Origin: CAYPTB01 sp964413535
Lineage (GTDB): Bacteria > Planctomycetota > UBA1135 > GCA-002686595
Length of the DNA: 64,000 bases
Direction of reading: 5' to 3'
Assembly (NCBI GenBank): GCA_964413535.1
Contig: CAYPTB010000040.1
Span: 62,001 to 126,000, forward strand
Part shown: one piece after another, positions 16,662-26,004 of the stretch
How the letters are laid out: every line of letters begins with the position of its first letter
Position numbering within the stretch: position 1 is the first letter of the stretch
Notes under the pieces: generated by a model
The model's input: the letters and a program-made list of their open reading frames with translations, nothing else
Told to the model about the DNA's origin: nothing
Databases searched by the model: none
Made by a program: the position numbers and the translations under genes

Positions 16662-17798
16662 ATGTTCGGGAAGCTCACTCGGGACTCGCAGGTCTTCCGT
16701 CCCCTACTCCGCGCGCTCGCTCTGGCCCTCGCCTCGAACGCCGCCTCCGCGCAGCTCGGCCAGCCACCGAGCGCGCCGCTCGCGCCGCGCTACCGCGTGC
16801 ACGTGATCGGCGCGTCGAACGGGTTCGACTACAACGCTCCGCTCTCCATGAGCGACCGCGGCGTCGTCGCGGGCTACGCCGCGCCCGAGCCGTTCCATCC
16901 CATCTCGGAAGCCGTTCGCGCGACGATAGCGGCCGGTAGCACGGCCCTGCCCGTGATCGACACGAGCTTCAACCTGGCCGTCGGCATCAGCGAGAGGGGC
17001 TGGATCGCGGGTCGCACCGGGACGCAGCCCTGCGTCTGGGCGCCCTCGCTCGCCGCGCCGCTCCTGCTCCAGCCGCTCGTCGGCACCTTCGCCGGCACCG
17101 CATGGGACGTCAACGACGCCGGCTTCGCGTGCGGGAGCATGGATGACGACTTCATCGGCGCGCCTCGGCACTGCGTGTGGCCGAACGCCGACGCCGCCCC
17201 CATCCTCCTGCCCGGCATCACGCCCGGCGCGCACACCGGTAACGCGACGGCGGTCAACGACGCCGGCCAGATCGCGGGCGTCTCGGGTGGGAGCGTCGGC
17301 GTCTTCTTCGCCGTGCGCTGGGACTCGCTCAGCGCGACGCCGCTCGTCATCCCTCCGCTCCCCGGCGCGTTCAACAGCGAGGCGCTCGACCTCAACGAGC
17401 GCGGCGACGTGTGCGGCCGCTCGTCGTCGGAGAGCGGGATCGAAGCCTTCGTCTACTTCGACGCCATCGGCGAGCCCCAGGGCCTCGGCTTCCTGCCCGG
17501 CGGGGGCCCGTTCAGCGAAGCCTACGCCATCAACGACGTGGGCGCAGTCGTCGGCAGCGCCAACGCAAACCCCGCCGAGAACCACGCCTTCCTGTGGCAC
17601 AACGGGAACCTGCACGACCTGAACGACCTCGCGATCCCGTCGTCCGAGTACCTCTACCTGACGTCCGCCGTCGGTATCAGCGAGCGCGGACTCATCGCGG
17701 CCGAGGCCGTGGTCGGCCCGTTCCCGCAGCACCGCATCGCGCTGCTCGTGCCGGTCGCAGGAGGCAGCCCCACCCTCGGCGCCCCCGGCGGGCGGTAG
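16662..17798 (+). CDS. Secreted HAF-repeat protein
   Basis: A 378-residue exported protein. The signal peptide covers residues 1 to about 30 (LLRALALALASNAASAQ). The body consists of repeats built around the HAF-type pattern (A.DVND.G..CG, A.AVNDAGQIAGVSGG, ALDLNERGDVCGRS, AYAINDVGAVVGSA then ENHAFLWHNG), each ~45-55 residues. Such repeats form beta-propeller-like extracellular domains of unknown ligand. ATG at 16662 follows GGAGG at 7-bp spacing. An upstream GTG at 16659 adds one residue. No C-terminal sorting signal is obvious. Confidence 0.8.
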   Translation: MFGKLTRDSQVFRPLLRALALALASNAASAQLGQPPSAPLAPRYRVHVIGASNGFDYNAPLSMSDRGVVAGYAAPEPFHPISEAVRATIAAGSTALPVIDTSFNLAVGISERGWIAGRTGTQPCVWAPSLAAPLLLQPLVGTFAGTAWDVNDAGFACGSMDDDFIGAPRHCVWPNADAAPILLPGITPGAHTGNATAVNDAGQIAGVSGGSVGVFFAVRWDSLSATPLVIPPLPGAFNSEALDLNERGDVCGRSSSESGIEAFVYFDAIGEPQGLGFLPGGGPFSEAYAINDVGAVVGSANANPAENHAFLWHNGNLHDLNDLAIPSSEYLYLTSAVGISERGLIAAEAVVGPFPQHRIALLVPVAGGSPTLGAPGGR

Positions 17799-17906
17799 CA
17801 CCGGCTCCCACGCCACCGGATTCGTCGTGGACTTCCCTCGCGGTCGGGATCCGCATCGGCACGACGAGCACGCTTTGCTCTCGACTCGACTCGGGCCTCG
17901 CCGGGG

Positions 17907-17988
17907 TGCGGAAGGGGGGACTCGAACCCCCACGCCTTGCGGCACAGGATCCTAAGTCCTGCGCGTCTGCCAGTTTCGCCACTTCCGC
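17907..17988 (-). tRNA. tRNA-Leu (anticodon UAG)
   Basis: The minus strand reads a complete class II tRNA. The acceptor stem GCGGAAG (17988-17982) pairs with CTTCCGC (17914-17908), with discriminator A. The anticodon stem is GCAGGA/TCCTGT with loop CTTAGGA, giving anticodon TAG. A long variable arm (GCCGCAAGGCG) and a perfect 5-bp T-stem around TTCGAGT complete it. CCA is not encoded. Confidence 0.96.
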
Positions 17989-18166
17989 GGTGTGACGGGA
18001 CCGGGTGAGCTTACCCGCGGAAGCTCCAGGAAGCATCCAATCGCGCTGGCGCGCGCGAGCGCGGTGAGGCGCGCGTGGAGACGAAAGAGAGACATCGTTC
18101 CACGACGAGCTCCCGGTCGGAGATCGAGTCGGCGCGAGGAATGCTCGCGGTGGCGCGCGAGCGTGC

Positions 18167-18643
18167 TCAGCCCGCGGGGCCGAGCAGCAACCGTGCATGC
18201 TCGCGGCGCCTCGAGCTCTCTTGCTCGTTGAGCGTGTCGAGGTTCGAGTCGTAGTCGCGCAGCTCGTCCGCGCTCCACATGCTGCGGTCGAAGCCGTGCG
18301 TGTTGCGGAAGGCCTTGAGGAAGTGGTTGCGTTCGCGGTCGAGCGCGTCTTGTGTTCGGATCCACATGCTCATGACTTTGCGGACGCGCGCGAGTTCGTC
18401 CGCGTCGAGCGGCGCGCTCCAGAGCTCCGACGCGAGCTCGACGCCCTTGGGCGAGAGGTCGAGCTCGACGGCTGCCTTCTCGCCGAGTCCGCAGCGTCCG
18501 AGGTTCCCAGGGTTCGTGCTCCCCGGGTCGCCGCGCGCGTCGCGCGCGTGCGCCGCGAGATCGGTGATCGCGGCCTGCTTGCCGCGCGAGCGGAACACGG
18601 CCTCCTGCAGGAAGGCTTCGGCGGCGTGGAGTCGTTCGGTCAT
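18167..18643 (-). CDS. Hypothetical protein
   Basis: A 158-residue soluble, charged protein with no recognised domain. It starts with an ATG that overlaps the TGA of the upstream gene (ATGA at 18640-18643), so it is the last member of a three-gene translationally coupled unit with the serine hydrolase and a membrane protein. The C-terminal half is helical and Arg/Glu-rich (MWIRTQDALDRERNHFLKAF, LNEQESSRRREHARLL). The function is not predictable. Confidence 0.6.
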   Translation of the reverse strand: MTERLHAAEAFLQEAVFRSRGKQAAITDLAAHARDARGDPGSTNPGNLGRCGLGEKAAVELDLSPKGVELASELWSAPLDADELARVRKVMSMWIRTQDALDRERNHFLKAFRNTHGFDRSMWSADELRDYDSNLDTLNEQESSRRREHARLLLGPAG

Positions 18644-19350
18644 CGCGAGGACGATTCTACACGGCTTGGACTGGAGCCTGCTGGTACAGATGGAGCGCGG
18701 CGCTCCCACCCGGACGCGCGCCGCCTGCGCCGCGCCACCAGCACGAGCGCTGCCGCCAGGGCGATCGCCGACGCTCCGACGCCGGCGCGCACGCGCCAGT
18801 CGTGCACGACCACCGGCGGCGTGGAGCTCGTCGGCCCGGCGAGGATTTCCCAACCGTTGCGTCCCACGACGTCGAAGCCGCCGTCGGTCGTCTCGCCGAA
18901 GCCGTTGTAGCCGTCGTTCACGAGATACGCCCGCACGCGCGCTCCGGTCGACGGCAGCGGATCGTGACCGAGCGTGCCGGCGGGCCCGCTCGTCGGAGCG
19001 AGCCACTCGCGCGTCCAGTAGCGCACTGCGAGCACGGAAGCAGGCTCGAGGCCGGCGCCCTGCTCGACACTCTCGACGCGCAGCGTCGCGACGCAGCGCT
19101 CGTACTGGTCGAAGCCTTCGAGCGTGCGCGCGAGCTCGATGCGCTCGATCGTGCCGACGACCACGTGCGTGGCGACCTCGCGCAGCTCTTCGGAAGAGTA
19201 GAAGGCCTTCTCAGGGCTGGTCGGCGAACTCGCCTTCGCGAGCGTGGCGAAGAGCGAGAGGACGACGGCCGCGCCGAGAGTTCGCCGGGTCACACCGTGC
19301 ACGCCGGATGCGGTTGCCGCCGTCGTGTCGGAGGTCGTACAGCCCTTCAC
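18640..19350 (-). CDS. Signal-peptide protein with C-terminal membrane anchor
   Basis: A 236-residue protein starting at GTG 19350, which overlaps the TGA of the serine hydrolase (GTGA). An N-terminal signal (RTLGAAVVLSLFATLAKA, about residues 22-40) is followed by a soluble extracytoplasmic domain (about 45-185, with YSSEELREVATHVVVGTIERIEL). A C-terminal span (ASAIALAAALVLVA) and a run of arginines (ARRRRRA) end it. This signal, domain, span and basic tail layout resembles proteins retained in the membrane. The domain itself is not recognised. Confidence 0.65.
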   Translation of the reverse strand: MKGCTTSDTTAATASGVHGVTRRTLGAAVVLSLFATLAKASSPTSPEKAFYSSEELREVATHVVVGTIERIELARTLEGFDQYERCVATLRVESVEQGAGLEPASVLAVRYWTREWLAPTSGPAGTLGHDPLPSTGARVRAYLVNDGYNGFGETTDGGFDVVGRNGWEILAGPTSSTPPVVVHDWRVRAGVGASAIALAAALVLVARRRRRASGWERRAPSVPAGSSPSRVESSSR

Positions 19351-20720
19351 TCGATGCGCTTTGCGGGGAACACGCCGCCGCCCTGGTGGAGCGTGAAGGA
19401 CTGGCCGTCGTCGGCGAACACGACCTTCACGTCGTCGTCGAAGCTCGCGCGGAACTCGCCGCCCGTCTGCCATAGGAGACGGAAGTCGCTCTGGCCGGTC
19501 GCTTGGAGGTGGAGCTTGCCGTCGCGCACGAACACGCGCGCGTCGAGCCCGATGGCTTCGATCCGGTACTCGCCCGCGAGGAGCTCCATGCGCTCGGCCG
19601 GCACGGGCTCGTCGCGGATCGGAGGCTTCGCGATGCCGAGCACCGCCAGGGTGATCTCGTCCGCGATCTTGGCCGACGACAAGGGCTCGCCGTTGCTGAC
19701 GACTGCCACGTGGAGGTCGTCGTCGGGGATCCACAGGAGCATCGAGTTGAAGCCGAAGATGCCGCCGCCGTGCTGGATGCGCCGCTTGCCCGCGAACTCG
19801 TCGATCGCGAGGCCGAAGCCGTAGCCCGTGCTCTTGCCGCTCTGGAGCACCGTGGGCGTCGTCATGCGCGCGAAGGACTCGCTCGACACGACGTTCCCGC
19901 TCGTCAACGCCATCTGCCAACGCACGAGGTCGCTGCCGGTGGAGAGCAGGAACCCGGCGGCGCCCGGCTGGTTCGTGCCGAGCACCTGGTCGTTGACCAC
20001 GAGCCCGGGCCCGGCGAGCGTGTAGCCCTGCGCTCGGTTCTTCACGAGGTCGGTGTTCGAGTCGCGGCGCGTACGCCCGAGGCCGAGCGGTTCCAGGAGC
20101 TCGGTCGCGAGCGCCTCCTCGTACGGCAGTCCCGACACCTTCTCCACGATCATGCCGAGCATGTAGTAGGCCGTGTTGTTGTAGGCCCACTGCGTCCCCG
20201 GCTCGAAATCGAAGGGCTTGCCGGCGACGATGCCGAGCAACTCGTCGTGCGTGAGCTCGAGCGGCCATTTGGCGCGCCACGCCTCGCCCTGGTCGGTGTA
20301 GCTCGGGATGCCCGAAGTGTGCGTGAGCAACTGCTCGACGGTCACGTGCTTGCCCTGCATCGGAAAAGTCGGCACGTACTTCGATATCTCGTCGTCGAGC
20401 GCGAGATTCCCCTGCTCGACATAGCTCATGACCAGCGCCGCCGTGAACTGTTTCGTCACCGAGCCGATGCGGAAGAGCGTTTCGGCGTCGGCCCGAACAT
20501 CGAACTCGAGGTCCGCGAAGCCGTAACCCTTCGCGATCAGGACTTTGCCCGCGCGGGCGACGCCGATCGAGAGTCCCACCGCGCCCGGGCGCTCCAGGTT
20601 CTCCGCGGCGATCGCGTCGATGCGCGCTTCGATACCGGCTTCATCGGCGACCGCGGCCTGCACGTCGATCGTGAAGCCCGTGAGAAGGGAAGCGATGAGT
20701 GAGAAGAACTCGACGTTCAT
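19347..20720 (-). CDS. Serine hydrolase (beta-lactamase/penicillin-binding family)
   Basis: A 457-residue exported enzyme of the class C beta-lactamase-like family. The nucleophile motif SVTK (Ser87-Lys90), the second motif YNN (Tyr180-Asn182) and a HGG triad around residue 325 are all present and in order. A C-terminal beta domain (about 365-457) is typical of peptidase or esterase members. The substrate could be peptidoglycan peptides, D-amino peptides or esters. It heads a unit of three genes joined by 4-bp overlaps. The signal peptide is residues 1 to about 23. Confidence 0.85.
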   Translation of the reverse strand: MNVEFFSLIASLLTGFTIDVQAAVADEAGIEARIDAIAAENLERPGAVGLSIGVARAGKVLIAKGYGFADLEFDVRADAETLFRIGSVTKQFTAALVMSYVEQGNLALDDEISKYVPTFPMQGKHVTVEQLLTHTSGIPSYTDQGEAWRAKWPLELTHDELLGIVAGKPFDFEPGTQWAYNNTAYYMLGMIVEKVSGLPYEEALATELLEPLGLGRTRRDSNTDLVKNRAQGYTLAGPGLVVNDQVLGTNQPGAAGFLLSTGSDLVRWQMALTSGNVVSSESFARMTTPTVLQSGKSTGYGFGLAIDEFAGKRRIQHGGGIFGFNSMLLWIPDDDLHVAVVSNGEPLSSAKIADEITLAVLGIAKPPIRDEPVPAERMELLAGEYRIEAIGLDARVFVRDGKLHLQATGQSDFRLLWQTGGEFRASFDDDVKVVFADDGQSFTLHQGGGVFPAKRIE

Positions 20721-20871
20721 GGAGTCGCTCTCAGGTGGAAAGGTGAGGGTCGCACGGGCCTGGCTCGTCCAACTGTACGAGAAGACCCTCGCGAACCATC
20801 CGGAAGGCTCTGCCCGTTGGTCGGATTCGGAGGCTCTACATTCCGCGGTGAGGGACCCGATCGCGCGATGG

Positions 20872-22473
20872 TCAATCCCGTCGGCGCCAGATGAAGAAAC
20901 CCCTTCCCTCCAAGTCGACGGCGTAGTTCGCGTCGAGGAAGGCCTGGAGTTCGGTGAACTCGAACGTCGTGTCGACGCCTGTCACCCACGGCTTCCGCGT
21001 CCACACCTGGATGACGAACCGGGGTCGCGACCCCTCGAGCTCGGCCAGGAAACGCGTGCGGAGCGATTGCACGTAGGGAGTCGACACGTGGTGGTAAAAG
21101 GGAAAGTCGTAGAGGAAGCGCGTTGCGAGGGGCGCCCGAACGAGCCACATGGCGTGGACTGCGCCGCCGGTCCAATCCAGGGGCTGGACGGTGTCCTCCG
21201 GCTCGAGATTCTCCCGCAGGTGACCTGTGATCTTCGTGAGTCGGGGACTCGGTGGATCGGGGTCGTACCCGGCGAGCGCCTGCCAGACCACGGAGAGATA
21301 GACGCCCTGCACGAGAACCAGGGCGAGTACTCCCATGCGCGCGGCGCGCGCGACGAGCGCGAGCTCCGCAGATGGCTTCGCGAAAGCGAGGCTCACGAGC
21401 ACGCACAGGAAGTACTGGAACGGCAACCAGTGGTAGGGCCAGAACTTTCCCGCGGCCAGCGGGTAGAGGCTGGTGGTTACTGCAACCGACGCGATCAAGA
21501 CGATGCCGTGCCGCTTGCGCACGTTCGAGCCGCATGCGTGGAGTGCGAGCGCGACCCCGAGCGCCGCAGGAACGAACCAACCTCTCAGACCACCCATTCC
21601 GATCCAGCCCTGGAGCATGAGCGCGTTGCGCTCGGCAGGAGTCGTCGTCACGTGGTCCGGCGAGAGACGCAAGTAGAGCGGCCAGTAGTTCTGCGTGATG
21701 CTCAGGAATTCGGGCCACGCTCCTTCCGCCGTGAGCCAGAGAGCGACGAGCGCCAGGGGCAGCGCGGCGCCGGCTCCGGTGAGGAACGCCGTTGCGAGAA
21801 GGCGCGCAGCGAACGAGCGGGGTTTCGAATCCTGTCCCGCCCGCGTCCCTGCGTTGGAAGCGGCGAGGAAGACCACGCAGGGCGGCAGGCTCAGGAAGAC
21901 TTGCGGCTTGACGGTCGCGGCGATCCCGAAGCAGGCGCCGAGCAGGAAGGCTCGCGGCGCGAAGGGCAGGCGCGGAACGGCGAGAGCGAGGAGGATCGCG
22001 CCGGAGAGCGGCACGAGCAGCGTGTACTCGCGCTGCAGGGCATGCACCGGACCGCCGTCCAGATACTGCAAACCGAAGAGGAGCGCCGCCAGGAGCGCCG
22101 CCACGCGGCCGAAAGCGCGGAGCGCGAAGAAGGTCAGCGCTCCGATGGAACAAAGGAAGAAGAAATCGATGCAACGATATCCGAGGTAGCTCGCGCCGAC
22201 GAGTCGGTCGAACAAGGACCACAACAGCATCGTCCCGGGGAGATTGACCTCGAAGATGTCCCGGTAGGGCATGCGCTCGAGGTCGGCGACCTGATACCCC
22301 ATGTAGGCGACCAGCGGCGAATCGTGCGTGAGCTTCCAGGAGAGCGAGAAGGCGGCGCTCACGAGCAGGAGGCTCGCCACGACGATCATCGTCGCAAGGC
22401 ACAGCACGTCGTCCACCCGCTGCAGACGGCGTCGCGTCACGCGCGACGACGATTCAGCTTCGGCCACGAGCAT
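20872..22473 (-). CDS. Polytopic membrane glycosyltransferase-like protein (GT-C type)
   Basis: About 533 residues with 10-12 predicted spans. Residues ~45-75 contain SWKLTHDSPLVAYMGYQ, then ADLERMPYRDIFEVNLPG. The Asp-containing first loop and a RxPYRDxFExNxPG block are seen in PMT/GT-39-like and related GT-C membrane glycosyltransferases. A soluble C-terminal domain (about 420-533) follows the last span. The likely role is attachment of sugars from polyprenyl donors outside the membrane, an inference. ATG 22473 was preferred over GTG 22527. The nearest neighbour on this strand is the serine hydrolase, 151 bp downstream. Confidence 0.75.
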   Translation of the reverse strand: MLVAEAESSSRVTRRRLQRVDDVLCLATMIVVASLLLVSAAFSLSWKLTHDSPLVAYMGYQVADLERMPYRDIFEVNLPGTMLLWSLFDRLVGASYLGYRCIDFFFLCSIGALTFFALRAFGRVAALLAALLFGLQYLDGGPVHALQREYTLLVPLSGAILLALAVPRLPFAPRAFLLGACFGIAATVKPQVFLSLPPCVVFLAASNAGTRAGQDSKPRSFAARLLATAFLTGAGAALPLALVALWLTAEGAWPEFLSITQNYWPLYLRLSPDHVTTTPAERNALMLQGWIGMGGLRGWFVPAALGVALALHACGSNVRKRHGIVLIASVAVTTSLYPLAAGKFWPYHWLPFQYFLCVLVSLAFAKPSAELALVARAARMGVLALVLVQGVYLSVVWQALAGYDPDPPSPRLTKITGHLRENLEPEDTVQPLDWTGGAVHAMWLVRAPLATRFLYDFPFYHHVSTPYVQSLRTRFLAELEGSRPRFVIQVWTRKPWVTGVDTTFEFTELQAFLDANYAVDLEGRGFFIWRRRD

Positions 22474-22703
22474 CGAGGGCCTCGCGCCGTCCCGGCTCGA
22501 AGGTGGATTCGAAGCACTCCCGAGCACGGGCTTCTCCGCGCTGGCCCTTCCGACGAGCGAACGGCACGGAGGTGCAGGGAAGCGAATGCGAAGTCATCGG
22601 GAACGCGGGTCGCAGGGTCTCGATGATAGCTCTCCGCCCTCCCTTGCTGCCTCGTGTCCTCGCACGCACCACCTCTTACCTCGACTGCAACCGCCGACGT
22701 GCC

Positions 22704-23348
22704 TCAGCCGCGCGGCCAGACGGTGAGCAGACCGTCGAGGACGAATTGCACGGCGAGCGCGGCCGTCAAGATGCCCGAGACGCGCGTCACGACGTTGACG
22801 CCCGTGATGCCGAGCAGGCCGAGCAGACGCGCCGAGCCCTGCAGGCAAGCGAGGGTGAGCGCGAGCACCAGCGCGAGGACGGACAGGATCGAGAGCTTGG
22901 CTCCCAGGTTCGGAGCTTCGCCCATCAAGAGCACGATCGTCGTCAGAGCCCCCGGGCCCGCGATCAGCGGGATGGCGAGCGGGAAGACCGAGACGTCCGC
23001 GCGGTGGACCGACTCCTCGTCCTCCGGCGGAACGGTGGCGCGCAACCCCGACTGGCGCACCATCACCATGTCGAGCGACAGGAGCAGGAGCAACAGTCCG
23101 CCCGCGATGCGGAAGGCCGGTAGACCGATCCCGAACAGCTCGAGCAGCCGCGCGCCGCCGATGGCGAAGAGGAACAGGATTCCTGCGGCGATCACGACGC
23201 TCTTCTTGGCGGTGCGCGCGCGCTCGGAAGCCGACAGGGAGCCCGTGAGCGAGACGAAGAGCGGCGCCGTCGCCAGCGGATCGATGACGACGAACAGCGC
23301 GGCGAAGCTGGCGAGGAGGCTCGTGAGCACGGTTGGGGATCCAGGCAC
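22704..23348 (-). CDS. MarC family (UPF0056) integral membrane protein
   Basis: A 214-residue protein with six predicted spans, the normal length of the MarC family. Recognisable parts are SFAALFVVIDPLATAPLFVSLT near the N-terminus and PLAIPLIAGPGALTTIVLLMGE in the middle. The C-terminal span has ITGVNVVTRVSGILTAALAVQFVLDG. The cellular role of MarC proteins is unresolved; the old antibiotic-resistance assignment is not supported. The start is GTG at 23348. A second GTG six codons in is possible. Confidence 0.9.
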   Translation of the reverse strand: MPGSPTVLTSLLASFAALFVVIDPLATAPLFVSLTGSLSASERARTAKKSVVIAAGILFLFAIGGARLLELFGIGLPAFRIAGGLLLLLLSLDMVMVRQSGLRATVPPEDEESVHRADVSVFPLAIPLIAGPGALTTIVLLMGEAPNLGAKLSILSVLALVLALTLACLQGSARLLGLLGITGVNVVTRVSGILTAALAVQFVLDGLLTVWPRG

Positions 23349-23504
23349 GGTCTACGGCTTGTCCCGGCGCGGGGCAAGACGCAGATCCACGCGAGCACAC
23401 GCGTCCGAGTGAATGCATCCAAGAGGCATGGTCTGCTCGGCGTTCTCACCCGCCGCGTCGCCTATCCTGTGTCGACCGCGAGTACGCTCCACCGAGGAGG
23501 AACC

Positions 23505-25142
23505 ATGACCGCCTTTTCCCTGCTCCCACTGCTCCTGTCGTTCGCTCTCCAGGAACCCGCTGCCCTCGAATCGCGCGTGACCGAGGTGACGGTCTACGGC
23601 GGCTCGGCGTCCGTGCTGCGCAGCGCAGCGCTCCCCGCGGGCGGCGGCCTCTTCGCGCTGCGCGGACTGCCGGCGGGCCTCGATCCCGACAGCGTGCGCG
23701 TTCGATCGACCGGCGGCGAGGTCGTGAGCGTCGAGGTGCGCAAGCGGTTGCAGCCGAACGTGCCCGACGAGCGCGTGCAGGGTCTGCGCACCCGCATCCG
23801 CGAGGTGATCCGCGAGCTCGCGGTGCTCGAGGACGAGGGCGCGGTGTCGAGCGCGCTCTTGGACCACGTGCAGCGGCTCCTGCGCCAGGAGGAGGGCGTG
23901 CACGCGGACGAGGTCCAGGGCGGGCGCGTGGACCCGGAGGCCTGGGAGGCGAACTTCGTGTACCTCGCGGGCAAACTGAAGGCGCTCAAGGAATCCCTGC
24001 GCGACCTCGCGCTGCGCAAGGAAGAGCGCACCTTGGTCCTGAACGATCTGCGGCTCGAGCTCGGTCGCTTCGAGTCCGCGGGCAGCGTGCAGCTCGCCGA
24101 CGTGATCGTGGACGTGGTGGGAGCGGGCGGGACGCTCGAGCTCGACTACGTGGTGGGGAACGCCGGTTGGGAGCCCTACTACGACCTGCGCGCGAAGAAG
24201 GACCTCTCCGGCGTCGAGCTCGCCTACCGCGCCAAGGTCCACCAGCGCACGGGCGAGGACTGGCGCGACGCGGACATCCTGCTCTCGACGGCGCAGCCCC
24301 AACGCGGCGCGCAGGGACCGGAAGCCCAACCCGTCTGGCTGTCGATCGTCGATCCCAAGGCCCCAGGGGCTGGACGGGGGGCTCGCGCGGCGCGGGAGAT
24401 GGAGGCCCTCCAGAACCTCGGCTACTCCGGTAACGACGCTCCCGCGGCCGCGGCGCCGGCGCCCGTCTTCGCCGCCGTCGAGAGCGAAGGGCTCTCCGTG
24501 CGCTTCCGCCTGCCGCGCAAGGAGACGATCGAATCGCGCCCCGAGCCCACGACCGTCCTCGTCGGCCGCGCGGAGCTCGCGCTCACCCCCGAGCACTACG
24601 TCGTGCCGGCCCTCGATCCCACCGTGTGGTTGCGCGCCGAGGCGAAGAACACGAGCGAGTGGGTGCTCCTGCCCGGCCGCGCGGCCGTCTACTTCGGCGC
24701 GGATTTCGTCGGGCACGCCTACTTCGACGCCGTGCAGCTCGGCCAACCGTTCACGCTGCACCTCGGGGCCGATCCGGGCCTCGTCGTGGAGCGCACCATG
24801 CTCCAGGACCTGCAGGAGGAGTCGGGCGTCTTCAGCTCGAAGGCGACCAAGCGCGAGTCCTGGCGCATCGCGGTCGAGAACCACGCCGCGTTCACACGGC
24901 GCCCCGACGGTTCGGTGGACGTCATCGTGCAGGAAGCGCTGCCGCGCCCGACCGACGACCGCATCCGGGTCTCGATCGCGCAGGTGAAACCCAAGCCCTC
25001 CGACGACGCGCGTTGGCGCAGGGAGCGCGAGGAGAAGAACCTCCTGACCTGGATCGTGAGGGTGCCCAAGGAAGGCAACGTCGTGATCCAGCTCGAGACC
25101 GAGATCGAGTTCCCCGAGGACATGCAGCTCGTGCGCCACTGA
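23505..25142 (+). CDS. MuiA family (DUF4139/DUF4140) secreted protein
   Basis: A 545-residue exported protein. The signal peptide is residues 1-17. The N-terminal DUF4140 region (about 20-115) begins ESRVTEVTVYGGSASVLRSA, and a coiled-coil stretch follows (about 85-180). The C-terminal DUF4139 domain (about 200-545) includes LELDYVVGNAGWEPYYDLRA and KVHQRTGEDWRDADILLSTA, both family signatures. Homologues were named for inhibition of mucoidy, but the biochemical role is unknown. The ATG has GGAGG 6 bp upstream. It is convergent with the acetolactate decarboxylase gene. Confidence 0.85.
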   Translation: MTAFSLLPLLLSFALQEPAALESRVTEVTVYGGSASVLRSAALPAGGGLFALRGLPAGLDPDSVRVRSTGGEVVSVEVRKRLQPNVPDERVQGLRTRIREVIRELAVLEDEGAVSSALLDHVQRLLRQEEGVHADEVQGGRVDPEAWEANFVYLAGKLKALKESLRDLALRKEERTLVLNDLRLELGRFESAGSVQLADVIVDVVGAGGTLELDYVVGNAGWEPYYDLRAKKDLSGVELAYRAKVHQRTGEDWRDADILLSTAQPQRGAQGPEAQPVWLSIVDPKAPGAGRGARAAREMEALQNLGYSGNDAPAAAAPAPVFAAVESEGLSVRFRLPRKETIESRPEPTTVLVGRAELALTPEHYVVPALDPTVWLRAEAKNTSEWVLLPGRAAVYFGADFVGHAYFDAVQLGQPFTLHLGADPGLVVERTMLQDLQEESGVFSSKATKRESWRIAVENHAAFTRRPDGSVDVIVQEALPRPTDDRIRVSIAQVKPKPSDDARWRREREEKNLLTWIVRVPKEGNVVIQLETEIEFPEDMQLVRH

Positions 25143-25275
25143 AGGCGTGGGCTGCGGCGGACGCGCTCCGGCTCACAACGCTGCCGGCGGACCGCGCCCT
25201 TCCGGCGGGTCACGGCCCTGAGGCTGGGCCCCGCCGAGGAGTCGCGACACGAAGGGCGCGGCGCGGCTGGCGGAG

Positions 25276-26004
25276 TCAGCGCGCCGGCACGCGCAGGATC
25301 GCGCCCGCGGCGAACGCCGCGTCGTCGAGGTGCCCCATGCGCCGGCCGTCCGGCGCGTCGACGAGCGCGTGGGCGTGCAAGCGCGTGCCGTGGTGCGTGA
25401 GCTCGCCCGCGCGTCCTGGCGCGAAGAAGCCGATCAAGCGCGCCGGAGTGCCGCTCTGCGCCGACCAGCGCGCCGGCTGTTCCTCGGGAGCGTCGCTCGC
25501 GAACGGGCAGGAGCCGCGCACGACGTGCAGGTCGAGGCTCTGAACGGAGCCGACGACCTGGAACGGCGTGGGCGGTGTCGGGGCGTCCAACGGCACGTCC
25601 AGGGCCGCTGCGATCGCGCGCTCGATCTCCGCGAGATCCGCGCCGGGCGAGAGCGGCAGGTCGCGCCACGTCGATACGTACGCCGCGGTGAACAGCGTTG
25701 CACGCGCGTCGTGAACGTCGGCGTCGAGTCGCTCGGGCGTCTCGCGCGCGATCAGCACCGCTCCATCTTCGACGGTGATCTCGCCGTCGAGACCAGCGAG
25801 CGCCCCGATGGCGTACCAGCCCCGCTCCGCGAAGCGCTGGAGCTCGACGCGCCCTTCGGTCTTGCCCTCGCGCATCACCTCGCGCATCGCGCCCCAATGC
25901 TGAACGCGCGGAGGTTGGCGGGTCTCGAGCACCTGTGCAGCAGGGTTTGCGCGGCAAGCGACGAGGATCAGCACCGAGAACAGGGGCGGGAGGGCGGTTG
26001 TCAT
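25276..26004 (-). CDS. Acetolactate decarboxylase-like lipoprotein
   Basis: A 242-residue protein with the alpha-acetolactate decarboxylase fold. Matches include GALAGLDGEITVEDGAVLIAR (about 67-87) and THHGTRLHAHALVDAPDGR (about 200-218), where the His cluster would bind zinc, followed by GHLDDA. The enzyme family converts 2-acetolactate to acetoin. The N-terminus is a lipoprotein signal (FSVLILVAC, Cys at about 17), so the protein should be lipid-anchored outside the cytoplasm. Its start overlaps the stop of the pseudouridine synthase gene by 4 bp. Whether it truly makes acetoin is uncertain because no acetolactate synthase is nearby. Confidence 0.75.
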   Translation of the reverse strand: MTTALPPLFSVLILVACRANPAAQVLETRQPPRVQHWGAMREVMREGKTEGRVELQRFAERGWYAIGALAGLDGEITVEDGAVLIARETPERLDADVHDARATLFTAAYVSTWRDLPLSPGADLAEIERAIAAALDVPLDAPTPPTPFQVVGSVQSLDLHVVRGSCPFASDAPEEQPARWSAQSGTPARLIGFFAPGRAGELTHHGTRLHAHALVDAPDGRRMGHLDDAAFAAGAILRVPAR

